Shown: positions 1 to 6,930, counted from the first letter of the stretch. The stretch is DNA of 8,396 nucleotides from Paenochrobactrum pullorum (GCF_041929845.1 NZ_JBHEEH010000033.1:1-8396), one strand, 5' to 3'. Notes: generated by a model not told the origin, from the sequence alone. Numbers and translations are program-made.

Positions 1-129
1 TCTCCTTGGTGGCTTTTAAAAACAACCACACTATCGCACAAAAGCGGATCAGGAGGCCGTCCACCACATCAAGTCCAATGTTCAAGTTATATAACAGGTG
101 CAGTTATTCCGGTCATAGGCGGTTACTAA
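1..129 (+). pseudogene. Decayed C-terminal remnant of a short-chain dehydrogenase/reductase (SDR)
   Basis: Two frames together resemble the end of an SDR. In frame 3, bases 36-62 read AQKRIRRPS, like the SDR segment KRIGRP that comes before the last helix; one G-to-A change (AGG for GGG at 51-53) would explain R for G. In frame 1, bases 85-129 read SSYITGAVIPVIGGY followed by TAA, very like the classical SDR ending SSYITGxxIxVDGG, with the usual Asp replaced by Ile. In an intact SDR these segments lie in one frame with a hydrophobic helix and a LASD-like stretch between them. Here the frames differ and the stretch is too short, which implies a small deletion or frameshift. Only this tail is visible. 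It converges on the catabolic operon and stops about 40 bp before the shared hairpin. A sequencing error cannot be excluded. Confidence 0.5.
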
Positions 130-170
130 TTTGATAAATATAAAACGAATTTAGACCAAGTTATTGTTTC

Positions 171-213
171 AAAATAATGCCTGTCAATTATTTAAACTAA
201 CAGGCCTTATTTT
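171..213. terminator. Bidirectional rho-independent-type terminator
   Basis: The arms AAAATAA-T-GCCTGT (171-184) and ACAGGC-C-TTATTTT (200-213) pair over 13 bp with a single mismatch (T178/C206) around a 15-nt loop. The GC-rich core (GCCTGT/ACAGGC) is flanked by A and T tracts on both sides, so either strand gives a hairpin ending in a U-rich run. It begins 42 bp past the stop codon of the leftward ABC ATPase gene and also follows the rightward SDR remnant. It therefore suits termination of the seven-gene operon and probably once served both converging units. Confidence 0.8.
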
Positions 214-255
214 AATAAGTCCAATGATACCTTTAGAAAATATAAGTGTCCGTGT

Positions 256-1056
256 TTAGTTAGTTCGAGCGCCGGCGGTAATAAAACTTCGAACCTCTTC
301 CTTGATGCGGTCTGATATGAATCGGTCTTTATGAGCATCAGTTGGAACTGGTATTTCAGCCATTAATCTTGCCGGAGCACCAAAAACTAGTATACGGTTT
401 GCAAGAAAAATTGCTTCATCAATACTATGCGTAACAATCAGAAACGTTGTAGATTGTTCATGGGCAAGGGTCTTGAAATCCTGTCGCAACCTTGATGCAG
501 TCACGTCATCTAGCGCGCTGAACGCCTCGTCGAGAAGAACCAGCTCAGGATTGGCAGCAAATGCACGGGCAATATTAACGCGTTGTCGCATCCCCCCCGA
601 CAATTCGCTCGGAAGAGCATTTTTGAACTGACTTAGCCCGACTGCATCCAGCCATTTAGCTGCTATATCTCGCCGTTTCTGTTGTTCCACTCCCTGTATC
701 CGTAGTGCCAATGCCGCATTATCCGTGGCAGAAAGCCAAGGCAGAAGACGGTCTTCTTGGAAAATTCGGGCAATATGCCCTTTCTTTTTACGAACAAAAT
801 TTTCAACTCTTTGTCCGTCAATTCGTATCTGGCCGCTATCAAGATTTTTCAAGCCGAGAAGGCAATCAAGCAACACGGATTTACCCGCACCTGTCGGTCC
901 AACAATCGCCACATACTCTCCAGATTGAACTGAAAAACTCAGATCAGCAATAGCGGAGAATTCTCCGCCATTAGTCTGGCGGAAACTCTTTCTTGCATTT
1001 TCAATAACGAGTTTAGGCATGCTTTCATAAGGTGAAGCAGACATTCCATTCCCCAT
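256..1056 (-). CDS. ABC transporter ATP-binding protein, NitT/TauT (SsuB/TauB-like) family
   Basis: Cytoplasmic ATPase that powers import by the permease and binding protein encoded just upstream. Counting from the ATG at 1056 (266 aa), it has a complete set of ABC motifs: Walker A GPTGAGKS at 53-60, Q-loop glutamine Q100 in RIFQEDRLLPW, signature LSGGMRQR at 152-159, Walker B LVLLDEA at 172-178 with catalytic E177, and switch histidine H210 in VTHSIDEA. The Q-loop followed by LLPW is typical of the nitrate/sulfonate/taurine group, and the length is normal for it. The frame stays open to an ATG at 1116, but that lies inside the permease gene. The start at 1056 comes one base after the permease TAA, with GGGGA 10 nt before it. 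An ATG at 1044 with GGGGA 5 nt before it is an equally good alternative. It is the last gene of the operon. The substrate cannot be read from the ATPase. Confidence 0.95.
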   Translation of the reverse strand: MGNGMSASPYESMPKLVIENARKSFRQTNGGEFSAIADLSFSVQSGEYVAIVGPTGAGKSVLLDCLLGLKNLDSGQIRIDGQRVENFVRKKKGHIARIFQEDRLLPWLSATDNAALALRIQGVEQQKRRDIAAKWLDAVGLSQFKNALPSELSGGMRQRVNIARAFAANPELVLLDEAFSALDDVTASRLRQDFKTLAHEQSTTFLIVTHSIDEAIFLANRILVFGAPARLMAEIPVPTDAHKDRFISDRIKEEVRSFITAGARTN

Positions 1057-1057
1057 T

Positions 1058-1909
1058 TTAGTTAATTCCCCGATTATCGTCACGCCAACGCAGAGCAATA
1101 CGCTCAAGGAATTCAATCGCGTACGTCATAACCAGTGCCATCATTACAAGGAATAACGTCCAAGCCAGAACAGCAGACATGTCAAAAACATTCTTAGCCA
1201 AATCCAGCTCTTTACCGATACCAAAAGAGGCTCCTACCAGTTCAGCAACAATAACTGTACGCACAGCATTACCTACATTCAGCTTGGCCGCAGTGAAGGC
1301 AGATGCTTTTACATAAGGCCATAACAACAGACGTACGTGTTGAACTGGGTCTGCGCCAAAGGCGAGCACCATGTCGGTCAGCTTCCGGTCTACTGCACGC
1401 ACCCCGTCATATACGCAGTAAATTGTGACTGGTGTGCACAACATAATCAGTACGAAACCGATGCGTAACTCAGTCGTCGAAAACCAGATGATTACAATAA
1501 TGACCCAGTTTAAAGCTGGTATCCCCATTATAAATTTTACGAGAGGGCGTAAAAACTCATCGATTCTACGCGACAATCCCATGGCTAGGCCAATGGGAAT
1601 ACCAATTAACAAGGATGCAGAGACCGCGAGGATAAGCCTTGTCCATGTGATCAAGCCTTGTGAAAGCAGATCCCAATTAGTCAGAATATTCCAGAAACTT
1701 AAAGCGACGCTTTGTAAACCCGGAAAGAGATAAGGTTTTGAAAACTGGGCTGCAATTTGCCAAATCACAGCTATTACAAGAAAAGGCAGTACCTGCCGCC
1801 AAATACTTTGAAGCCACATATATCGTCTAGATGACGACATTTTGGATATTCCTGGCATGGTTTCGATTGCAAGCGCTCTAGAAGCGACATTTTTGTTTGA
1901 ATTACTCAT
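1058..1909 (-). CDS. ABC transporter permease, NitT/TauT (SsuC/TauC-like) family
   Basis: Inner-membrane subunit that forms the translocation channel. Counting from the ATG at 1909 (283 aa), about six hydrophobic segments are visible near residues 39-56, 91-112, 122-143, 150-166, 215-232 and 245-267. A cytoplasmic loop of the EAA type lies around 185-214; the glycine of FGADP is followed ten residues later by LLWP, and this loop would contact the ATPase. Length and layout match SsuC/TauC permeases of the BPD_transp_1 family. An ATG at 1942 is possible, but the ATG at 1909 is preferred because GGGGGG lies about 6 nt before it. That start overlaps the last 8 bp of the binding-protein gene (1902-1909), as expected for translational coupling. 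The ATPase gene starts one base after its stop codon. Confidence 0.93.
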   Translation of the reverse strand: MSNSNKNVASRALAIETMPGISKMSSSRRYMWLQSIWRQVLPFLVIAVIWQIAAQFSKPYLFPGLQSVALSFWNILTNWDLLSQGLITWTRLILAVSASLLIGIPIGLAMGLSRRIDEFLRPLVKFIMGIPALNWVIIVIIWFSTTELRIGFVLIMLCTPVTIYCVYDGVRAVDRKLTDMVLAFGADPVQHVRLLLWPYVKASAFTAAKLNVGNAVRTVIVAELVGASFGIGKELDLAKNVFDMSAVLAWTLFLVMMALVMTYAIEFLERIALRWRDDNRGIN

Positions 1910-2906
1910 TCGTCGCCCCCCAATCATAATAAATGCCTTCATCAGGCAATTCAGTCAGAAAATTTACATCCTTAAAGCCGCGAAAAAGTGCATTTATATT
2001 ATCTTTTTGTTCAATCGCTGGCTCGATCTTGAACTGCGTAATCCCGAATTTACGGCTCAAAGCAAGTGCTTCTAATGGTACCCGTGTAAATTCGGAAATG
2101 ATCGCATCAGCCTCATCCGGTTTCTGATTGTAAAAACTTGCAGCCTCCTGCCACATTTTTAATGTTGAGGCTGCCCGCTTAGGGTTCCCATCAATCCATT
2201 CCTTCTGAGCATATGCTCCTAAATACCAGACAGGCGCATCCGAATTGATCGAAAGGGCTTGCCGGATACCGGCATTCATATCACCAACCATATGGAAATC
2301 ATGTGTCAGCATTTCAGACAAAGCCGGATCAAACAGCAGCCCTGCATCGACCTTATCAGCCAGTAACTGCGTACGGACTGATGAAGGTGGCGAGTTGATG
2401 AGATTCAAATTGCGGCGAGGATCAAGGCCATTCTGCTTTAAAAAGAGCTCCGCCATACCATAAAAGCCGGAACTCGTCGTAGCAGCGATTGTTTTACCCT
2501 CAAGATCATGCGGGGTGCGTATTGCCGGATCCTTACTGATGAAAGCATGGTTAGCAGTCGAAATCGTAAATAGCAGTTGGAGTGGCACACCACGTACATA
2601 AAAATTCGCACAGTTATAGATGGCTCCGAAAATATGGCTCGTACGTGAGGAAGCCAGATCAGAGTATAAAACAGAAGGGTCGCTGTATAGATTTACATCG
2701 AAATCCAAGCCATTTTGTTTATCGAGTTCCAGCTTCTGGATAATAGGAATGAGAAATGATCCATTAGATGGTGGTGCAAGCCCCCCAGCGCCAGAACGGT
2801 TTACCTGTGCCCACGCCGCCTCATGTCCAAGCATTCCTGTTGTGGCAGCCGCTCCGAGGCCAATGGTCTGGAGCATTCTTCTGCGTGTTAGAATTAAGTT
2901 TTTCAT
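1902..2906 (-). CDS. ABC substrate-binding protein, NMT1/THI5-like, with Tat signal
   Basis: Periplasmic binding protein for the importer (334 aa). The N-terminus carries a twin-arginine motif, T7-R8-R9-R10-M11-L12-Q13, then a weakly hydrophobic stretch (14-25) and a likely cleavage site after A31-W32-A33. It may therefore be exported folded by the Tat system. The mature part has the two-lobed NitT/TauT (NMT1/THI5-like) pattern: an early GSFLIPIIQKLELDK stretch, a hinge near LEGKTIAATTSSGFYG (135-150), then FLKQNGLDPRRNLNLIN and the KVDAGLLFDPALSEM lobe (185-199). This superfamily binds nitrate, sulfonates, taurine, thiamine pyrimidines, riboflavin and aromatic acids, so the ligand stays open. 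The ATG at 2906 has GGGAGGAATT about 7 nt before it, the strongest ribosome binding site in the operon. A 127-bp gap containing a stem-loop separates it from the monooxygenase gene. Confidence 0.93.
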   Translation of the reverse strand: MKNLILTRRRMLQTIGLGAAATTGMLGHEAAWAQVNRSGAGGLAPPSNGSFLIPIIQKLELDKQNGLDFDVNLYSDPSVLYSDLASSRTSHIFGAIYNCANFYVRGVPLQLLFTISTANHAFISKDPAIRTPHDLEGKTIAATTSSGFYGMAELFLKQNGLDPRRNLNLINSPPSSVRTQLLADKVDAGLLFDPALSEMLTHDFHMVGDMNAGIRQALSINSDAPVWYLGAYAQKEWIDGNPKRAASTLKMWQEAASFYNQKPDEADAIISEFTRVPLEALALSRKFGITQFKIEPAIEQKDNINALFRGFKDVNFLTELPDEGIYYDWGATNE

Positions 2907-2924
2907 TGTAATTCCTCCCTTTTG

Positions 2925-2985
2925 TTCAAAATTCTATCTGTTTACGAATTTTCATCCGTTATTTTATTATTGATAAAATTTTGAA
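2925..2985 (-). promoter_or_regulatory. Intercistronic stem-loop before the binding-protein gene
   Basis: The arms 2925-2938 (TTCAAAATTCTATC) and 2972-2985 (GATAAAATTTTGAA) are inverted repeats, 13 of 14 bases complementary on the + strand. In the leftward mRNA the odd pair becomes a G-U wobble, so all 14 positions pair around a 33-nt loop. The stem ends shortly before the binding-protein ribosome binding site (about 2913-2918). It sits in the only long gap of the operon (2907-3033). A role in mRNA processing, partial termination or RBS control is inferred. The region is very AT-rich, so a chance repeat is possible. Confidence 0.45.
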
Positions 2986-2997
2986 TAATTAATTATT
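2984..2997. repeat. 14-bp perfect AT palindrome in the monooxygenase/binding-protein gap
   Basis: AATAATTAATTATT reads identically on both strands. It overlaps the distal arm of the adjacent stem-loop by two bases and lies about 80 bp upstream of the binding-protein start. It could be an operator or part of an internal promoter, but low sequence complexity makes chance a real alternative. Confidence 0.35.
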
Positions 2998-3033
2998 GCT
3001 CTATAATCATCAGACGAATATTAGCCACCTAGA

Positions 3034-4251
3034 TTATTCGGCTGCCTCTGCAAGTAAGGCATCAGCACGGTCCAACGAATCCAACATTGCTATGCGTCGC
3101 AGAAGTTTTCGTCCCAATTCAGGATTATTCGCTGCTGATCTGATCTCATTACGGAATCTAGACCGGTCAGCCTCATCTTTCGCTTCAAGGTTTCTTTTAT
3201 TACGAATAGTATCTCCTTGAATTGCTTCAAGAGTTACTGTTCTGCGCTGATGATCATAGTCAGAAAGAATGGACGATTTAGCAGTTTTGTTGATTACAGG
3301 TCCCAGCTTGCTGGTAAGACAAATCGCATCATGAATACCACCATTCATCCCCATACCACCAAGCGGATTGTTAATATGCGCAGCATCGCCAACCAAAAAC
3401 GTGCGCCCTTTCTTAAACTCTGCCGCAACACGCTGATGTACCCGATACAAAGTTTTATGCATAATCGGGCAGTCCATATGATCTGGCACAACCCGTCTTA
3501 ACGAAGCGGTTACATAAGCATCGGACGTTGCTTCCTCATCACTCATTTCCGTAGGAACCGGCATCATTACTCTCCAAGCGCCCAAGATACGTAGAAGAAA
3601 ATACCATCTCTCCGAGTCTGCCACATAAGTCACAGACGATAAGCCAGGACGCAACATTTCGAAGTCAACCGGGGTTGTCATAACCAGAAACCGCTCTGGC
3701 CAAGTAAAGCCTTCAAATTCTATATTCTGGTCACGTCGGATAATACTGTTTGCCCCGTCAGCACCAATCAGCCAAGAGCAATCCAACTCTTGATCGAGAC
3801 CATGTTGACGCACGATAATGCGTACACTGTCTTCATCTTGAGAAACAGAAATTACTTCACTATCAAAAGAGATGGAAAAAAGCGGATTACTTTGCAAGAC
3901 ATCCAGAATAATGCGTGTCAGCTTGAATTGTTCTGCTTGAAGCCGGAAAGGATGACGGGTCAGGTCGGATATGTCCCCGAAATTAAATGTTCCAAGAACA
4001 CCATCTTCAGATGAACAATATTGAACAGTCGGCGCTTTCAAACCTTGTTTAATCAGTGCATCAGCAAAACCCAGATCCTCAAGAATATCCAAAGTCGGTG
4101 GGTGAAACGTGGATGCGCGGGATTCAGTGCTCAGATCGCTGAGTTTTTCTAGTACAAGAACCGGAATTCCCTGACGAACAAGATCTGCTGCAGCAATCAT
4201 ACCTACCGGTCCTGCCCCAGCAATGATTACTGGATGGGGTTCTTTTTTCAT
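3034..4251 (-). CDS. FAD-dependent monooxygenase, aromatic-ring hydroxylase type (PF01494-like)
   Basis: Predicted cytoplasmic flavoprotein (405 aa) that would use NAD(P)H and O2 to hydroxylate an aromatic or heteroaromatic substrate. All three fingerprints of class A flavin monooxygenases are present: the dinucleotide fold G12-x-G14-x-x-G17 ending at E35, the DG motif around G163-A-D-G166 (WLIGADGANSIIRR), and the GD motif at 283-302 (RTFLVGDAAH with D289, then PLGGMGMNGG). The R45-ASTFHPPTLDIL stretch resembles the FAD-contacting region of the MhpA/TfdB/PheA group. At 405 aa it lacks the C-terminal thioredoxin-like domain of those roughly 550-600 aa enzymes and is closer in size to p-hydroxybenzoate hydroxylase. 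The ATG at 4251 has GAGGG about 5-6 nt before it. It lies 43 bp after the DUF2848 gene and 127 bp before the transporter genes. The substrate is unknown; neighbours suggest the product or precursor of an amide. Confidence 0.92.
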   Translation of the reverse strand: MKKEPHPVIIAGAGPVGMIAAADLVRQGIPVLVLEKLSDLSTESRASTFHPPTLDILEDLGFADALIKQGLKAPTVQYCSSEDGVLGTFNFGDISDLTRHPFRLQAEQFKLTRIILDVLQSNPLFSISFDSEVISVSQDEDSVRIIVRQHGLDQELDCSWLIGADGANSIIRRDQNIEFEGFTWPERFLVMTTPVDFEMLRPGLSSVTYVADSERWYFLLRILGAWRVMMPVPTEMSDEEATSDAYVTASLRRVVPDHMDCPIMHKTLYRVHQRVAAEFKKGRTFLVGDAAHINNPLGGMGMNGGIHDAICLTSKLGPVINKTAKSSILSDYDHQRRTVTLEAIQGDTIRNKRNLEAKDEADRSRFRNEIRSAANNPELGRKLLRRIAMLDSLDRADALLAEAAE

Positions 4252-4294
4252 ATTTCCCTCGATATCCTTATATTATGCAATGAATAAGAAGTTT

Positions 4295-4972
4295 TCAGGC
4301 GCGCACCGGCATGACCTGAACATCATAGCTGCTGGCGATCGTGCGTTTTAAAACCGGATCATACAGCTGATATTCAAAGCGCGATGCTGGACGTATGGAG
4401 CCAATAACAGGAAGTGTGCCGCCAAGAAGAACCGTACCATCCTCAATGGTCTCATAACCCGACATTTTTGAAAGCAGCTCATCTGGATGCAAAAGGTTTT
4501 TAATACCTCCCTCCTGATATGTGACCGCTTCTCCGTTCTCTGTAATGCGCGAGCTCAAAAGCAGACGATCCCAATGGGGCAGAACTTCAGCCAGCGGCCA
4601 AAGTTTTGATGCGCAAGGCTTGTCACACATTTGTTTGGATAAAGTGACATCAATTGCTTCTGCTTTGCGATCAGTATGATCGGAAGCTGCGCCGACATAA
4701 GTTTTACCTGAGTGCCTGATCAGGAAATATTCGACTTCACCACTACTATCCGGTCCAGAATTTTCCAAAACATGGCACGGAGATAGCCGCGATGCAGACA
4801 CGCGATAAAAGAGCGGAGTGCTAGTGGGTCTTTTAATACCCAAAGCTTCCAATTCAACAATATGATGCTCAATTGCTGCCTGATTACGTCCGGCCCAACC
4901 GGCAATAATCAACTTGCGTACCGGAATATCAACATTTTCAGAGCCTTCATGACTCTCGATTTCAAATTTCAT
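4295..4972 (-). CDS. DUF2848 family protein, possible FAH-like hydrolase
   Basis: 225 aa, recognised as DUF2848 from conserved blocks: LIIAGWAGRNQAAIEHHI (21-38), RPTSTPLFYRV (48-58), SSGEVEYFL (76-84), GAASDHTDRKAEA (94-106), SKQMCDKP (112-119), HWDRL (133-137) and GGTLPVIGSI (184-193). The function of the family is not firmly known to me. My inference is that it has a fumarylacetoacetate-hydrolase-like fold. The E79-x-E81 pair, followed by D98/D101, resembles the Glu-x-Glu...Asp metal site of FAH enzymes. The C-terminal block with GT-x-P-x-x-G-x-I-x-P, then DPVLKRTIASSYDV, resembles their GTP-x-G-V-x-P ending. FAH enzymes cleave acylpyruvate-type C-C bonds in aromatic catabolism. The start at 4972 has CGGAG about 8 nt before it. 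It lies 19 bp after the amidase gene and 43 bp before the monooxygenase gene, clearly co-transcribed with both. Confidence 0.85.
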   Translation of the reverse strand: MKFEIESHEGSENVDIPVRKLIIAGWAGRNQAAIEHHIVELEALGIKRPTSTPLFYRVSASRLSPCHVLENSGPDSSGEVEYFLIRHSGKTYVGAASDHTDRKAEAIDVTLSKQMCDKPCASKLWPLAEVLPHWDRLLLSSRITENGEAVTYQEGGIKNLLHPDELLSKMSGYETIEDGTVLLGGTLPVIGSIRPASRFEYQLYDPVLKRTIASSYDVQVMPVRA

Positions 4973-4991
4973 TGTATTTCTCCGAAATGCG

Positions 4992-6338
4992 CTACATTAC
5001 GTAGTGCGCACACATGTTTGATACGCCTTGAGCAATTTCAAAAAGCCGGCGATCTGCATTGCGATGGCCCATTAACATCAGTCCTACAGGGGCTTTTTCA
5101 CTGGAATGAATGGGAACTGAAATAGCGCCGCTCCCGAACATATTGGCCGGCGAGGTATTTCTTAAAAGCAGCTTGTTTATGCGGTAATACTCATCCTCAT
5201 CAGCCAAAGTCATGATCGCAGGCGCAACAATGGGAACAGTGGGCATGGCCAATACATCAAATTCAGATGACTCATCAGCGAAAAGCAAAGAGAGTTCTTC
5301 CCGCTTGAGTAAAAGTTTTGAGTATTCTATTTTTGTGATGCTCTTACCAGCCTCGATGCGCTTTCGAATAAGAGGGTCGTACAAATTTGCTTGTTTTGCT
5401 AATAAATCCCGATGCCATGCATAAGCCTCTGCAGCAACTATGCCGCCATTAGAAATCATTTCTCCAAGTCTGGAGAGCGATTTAAAATGTACCTTCGAAA
5501 TAACCGCACCACTTGCGGACAGTTGTTCCAGGGCCTGTGAGAACGCTGCGGCGACCTCATCATCCAGATCATCAAGCATATAGTTAGCGGGAACCCCCAC
5601 CCGAAGCCCCGAAACCGATGCAGTATGGAGAGAGCTAATTTTCTCACCACGCAAAACTTGATCTAGTATCGCACAGCATTCTACTGAATTGGCAATGGAG
5701 CCTATACTGTCTAGACTAGGCGACAGAGGCACAATACCATTGCTTGAGATCGTGCCGGCACTCGGTTTGAAGCCAACCAACCCGCAAAGTGCTGCCGGTA
5801 TACGGCACGAGCCGCCGGTATCTGTTCCGATTGCTGCGATGCACATGCCATCCGCCACTGAAACAGCAGCCCCTGAAGAGGAGCCACCCGGTATCCGACC
5901 GGTTGCTCTGTCCCAAGGGTTAAGCGGGGTTCCGTAATGTGGATTGATGCCTATGCCGGTATAAGCGAACTCTGACATATTCGTTCGGCCAATCAGAACG
6001 GCACCTGCGGAAAGCAGCCGCTGTGTGACCGTACAATCATCATCTGCCACATGTTCACTCAATACACGAGAGCCAGCTCTTGTGATGTCGCCGCGCACAT
6101 TGAACAAATCTTTAATCGACAGAGGTATGCCAGCAAGCGTCCTGCTATATTTTGACATGTCAGTACGGTCTGCCGCATGTGCCTGCGCGATTGCCGAAGC
6201 ACGAACACCTCCGATAAAGGCACGCGAGCCCTCACCTGACGGATCCAGAATTCGCGAGATAGCAAGTTGCGTCAATTCTGTGCTTGTGCTCTTACCTGAT
6301 GAAAGCTCGGCAAGCGCTTCTGATATAGTTTTCCTCAT
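4992..6338 (-). CDS. Amidase-signature family amidohydrolase
   Basis: 448 aa enzyme of the amidase signature family, which hydrolyses carboxamide, carbamate or related C-N bonds. The Lys-cisSer-Ser triad is visible: K76 in IPLSIKDLFN, cis-Ser S153 in GGSSSGAAVS, and nucleophile S177 in GTDTGGSCRIP. The 24-residue spacing of S153 and S177 equals that in GatA and FAAH. The end of the fold, GAISVPIH...APVGLMLMG (about 409-426), is also standard. The total length is near the short end for stand-alone amidases. It is not GatA of the tRNA amidotransferase as far as context shows, since no gatB or gatC is nearby. The ATG at 6338 is only 3 nt after the cupin stop codon and has a weak AAGA-like ribosome binding site, so translation is probably coupled to the cupin gene. 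An N-aryl, heteroaryl or acyl amide substrate is likely from context but not shown. Confidence 0.93.
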   Translation of the reverse strand: MRKTISEALAELSSGKSTSTELTQLAISRILDPSGEGSRAFIGGVRASAIAQAHAADRTDMSKYSRTLAGIPLSIKDLFNVRGDITRAGSRVLSEHVADDDCTVTQRLLSAGAVLIGRTNMSEFAYTGIGINPHYGTPLNPWDRATGRIPGGSSSGAAVSVADGMCIAAIGTDTGGSCRIPAALCGLVGFKPSAGTISSNGIVPLSPSLDSIGSIANSVECCAILDQVLRGEKISSLHTASVSGLRVGVPANYMLDDLDDEVAAAFSQALEQLSASGAVISKVHFKSLSRLGEMISNGGIVAAEAYAWHRDLLAKQANLYDPLIRKRIEAGKSITKIEYSKLLLKREELSLLFADESSEFDVLAMPTVPIVAPAIMTLADEDEYYRINKLLLRNTSPANMFGSGAISVPIHSSEKAPVGLMLMGHRNADRRLFEIAQGVSNMCAHYVM

Positions 6339-6341
6339 ATC

Positions 6342-6728
6342 TTAGACCGGATCGAAATAGTGAATTTCGAGCAAAAGGCAGCCTTGCTCAGACTTGAATG
6401 GCCCGTGCCAAGCATCTGGCGGCCGGACAGCATAGGTATAACCTGAAAAGGGAGTGCCTCCTTTGCCGGCTGCATCATTACCGACTGTCAAATCTCCGCT
6501 AACAAGAAAAACCTCCTCCCAATAATCATGTACGATCGGCTTGCTTGAAAAAAATCCTGCCGGAAACTTCAAAAGACGAGTTCTGCTGCCTTTTTTATTT
6601 TCCGTGTCCAATTCGCCTGAAAGAATTTTTTCTAAAGCACCAGACTCTGGATCATAGCCATCTGGCAACTGCCAACCATTGTTCATATCTATTGTATGAA
6701 ACTCATCATGAAGTTTATTAACACCCAT
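6342..6728 (-). CDS. Small ChrR-like cupin-domain protein
   Basis: 128 aa single-domain cupin, first gene of the leftward operon. Motif 1 appears as H67-D-Y-W-E71-E-V-F-L-V-S-G78. It keeps the first His, the Glu and the Gly of the consensus G(X)5HXH(X)3-4E(X)6G, but has Tyr69 where the second His usually stands. Motif 2 appears as G97-YTYAVR-P103-P-D-A-W-H108, with Asp for the usual Gly. The tail CLLLEIHYFD (117-126) adds H123. H67, E71, H108 and perhaps H123 could bind one metal ion. The overall layout resembles ChrR/cupin_7 proteins. Possible roles are dioxygenase, isomerase or ligand-binding accessory protein; the sequence does not decide. The ATG at 6728 follows GGGAGGG by about 5 nt. Its stop is followed after 3 nt by the amidase start. 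Confidence 0.85.
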   Translation of the reverse strand: MGVNKLHDEFHTIDMNNGWQLPDGYDPESGALEKILSGELDTENKKGSRTRLLKFPAGFFSSKPIVHDYWEEVFLVSGDLTVGNDAAGKGGTPFSGYTYAVRPPDAWHGPFKSEQGCLLLEIHYFDPV

Positions 6729-6782
6729 TCTGCCCTCCCAAAACAGATTTATGTGTTCCTTATGCCTGTGGAAAAAATAGCG

Positions 6783-6802
6783 GCCCCCATTTCAACAGGG
6801 GC
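6783..6802. repeat. GC-rich inverted repeat upstream of the cupin gene
   Basis: GCCCC (6783-6787) and GGGGC (6798-6802) form 5-bp arms around a 10-nt spacer, about 55 bp upstream of the cupin start. It could be a LysR-family operator half-site pair near the operon promoter or a small leader hairpin. The arms are short, so this is only suggestive. Confidence 0.35.
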
Positions 6803-6900
6803 TTCAACGGGTGTAACTAGAAAGTATCACCGCTAGAGGCGTATATTTTCTATCCGTTCCAACTTCACACACAGAGTATCTGCTTTAAATGTAAGGTGTC

Positions 6901-6929
6901 TTGTGCATATTGAGCAAACGATATATATC
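6901..6929 (+). promoter_or_regulatory. Candidate promoter of the LysR-type regulator
   Basis: TTGTGC (6901-6906, four of six to TTGACA) and TATATC (6924-6929, four of six to TATAAT) are separated by 17 bp and lie about 30 bp before the regulator ATG. The -10 element falls inside the palindrome at 6919-6930, so a bound regulator would block it, consistent with autorepression. The region is AT-rich, so this is tentative. Confidence 0.3.
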
Positions 6930-6930
6930 G
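6919..6930. promoter_or_regulatory. 12-bp perfect palindrome, candidate regulator operator
   Basis: CGATATATATCG is a perfect inverted repeat 28 bp before the LysR-type regulator start and overlaps its candidate -10 box. ATAT also occurs at 6907-6910, 14 bp before the ATAT at 6921, giving an 18-bp ATAT-N10-ATAT frame. This position suits autoregulation. Binding is inferred, not shown. Confidence 0.4.

Noticed and set aside
1057..1116. N-terminal extension of the ABC ATPase to an ATG at 1116
   Set aside because: It lies wholly inside the permease coding region and adds residues not found in the family; ATGs at 1056 or 1044 with Shine-Dalgarno-like G runs fit better.
5689..5937. + strand open frame opposite the amidase, and similar antisense frames across the operon
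   Set aside because: They are mirror frames of well-supported genes, with no domain and no ribosome binding site.
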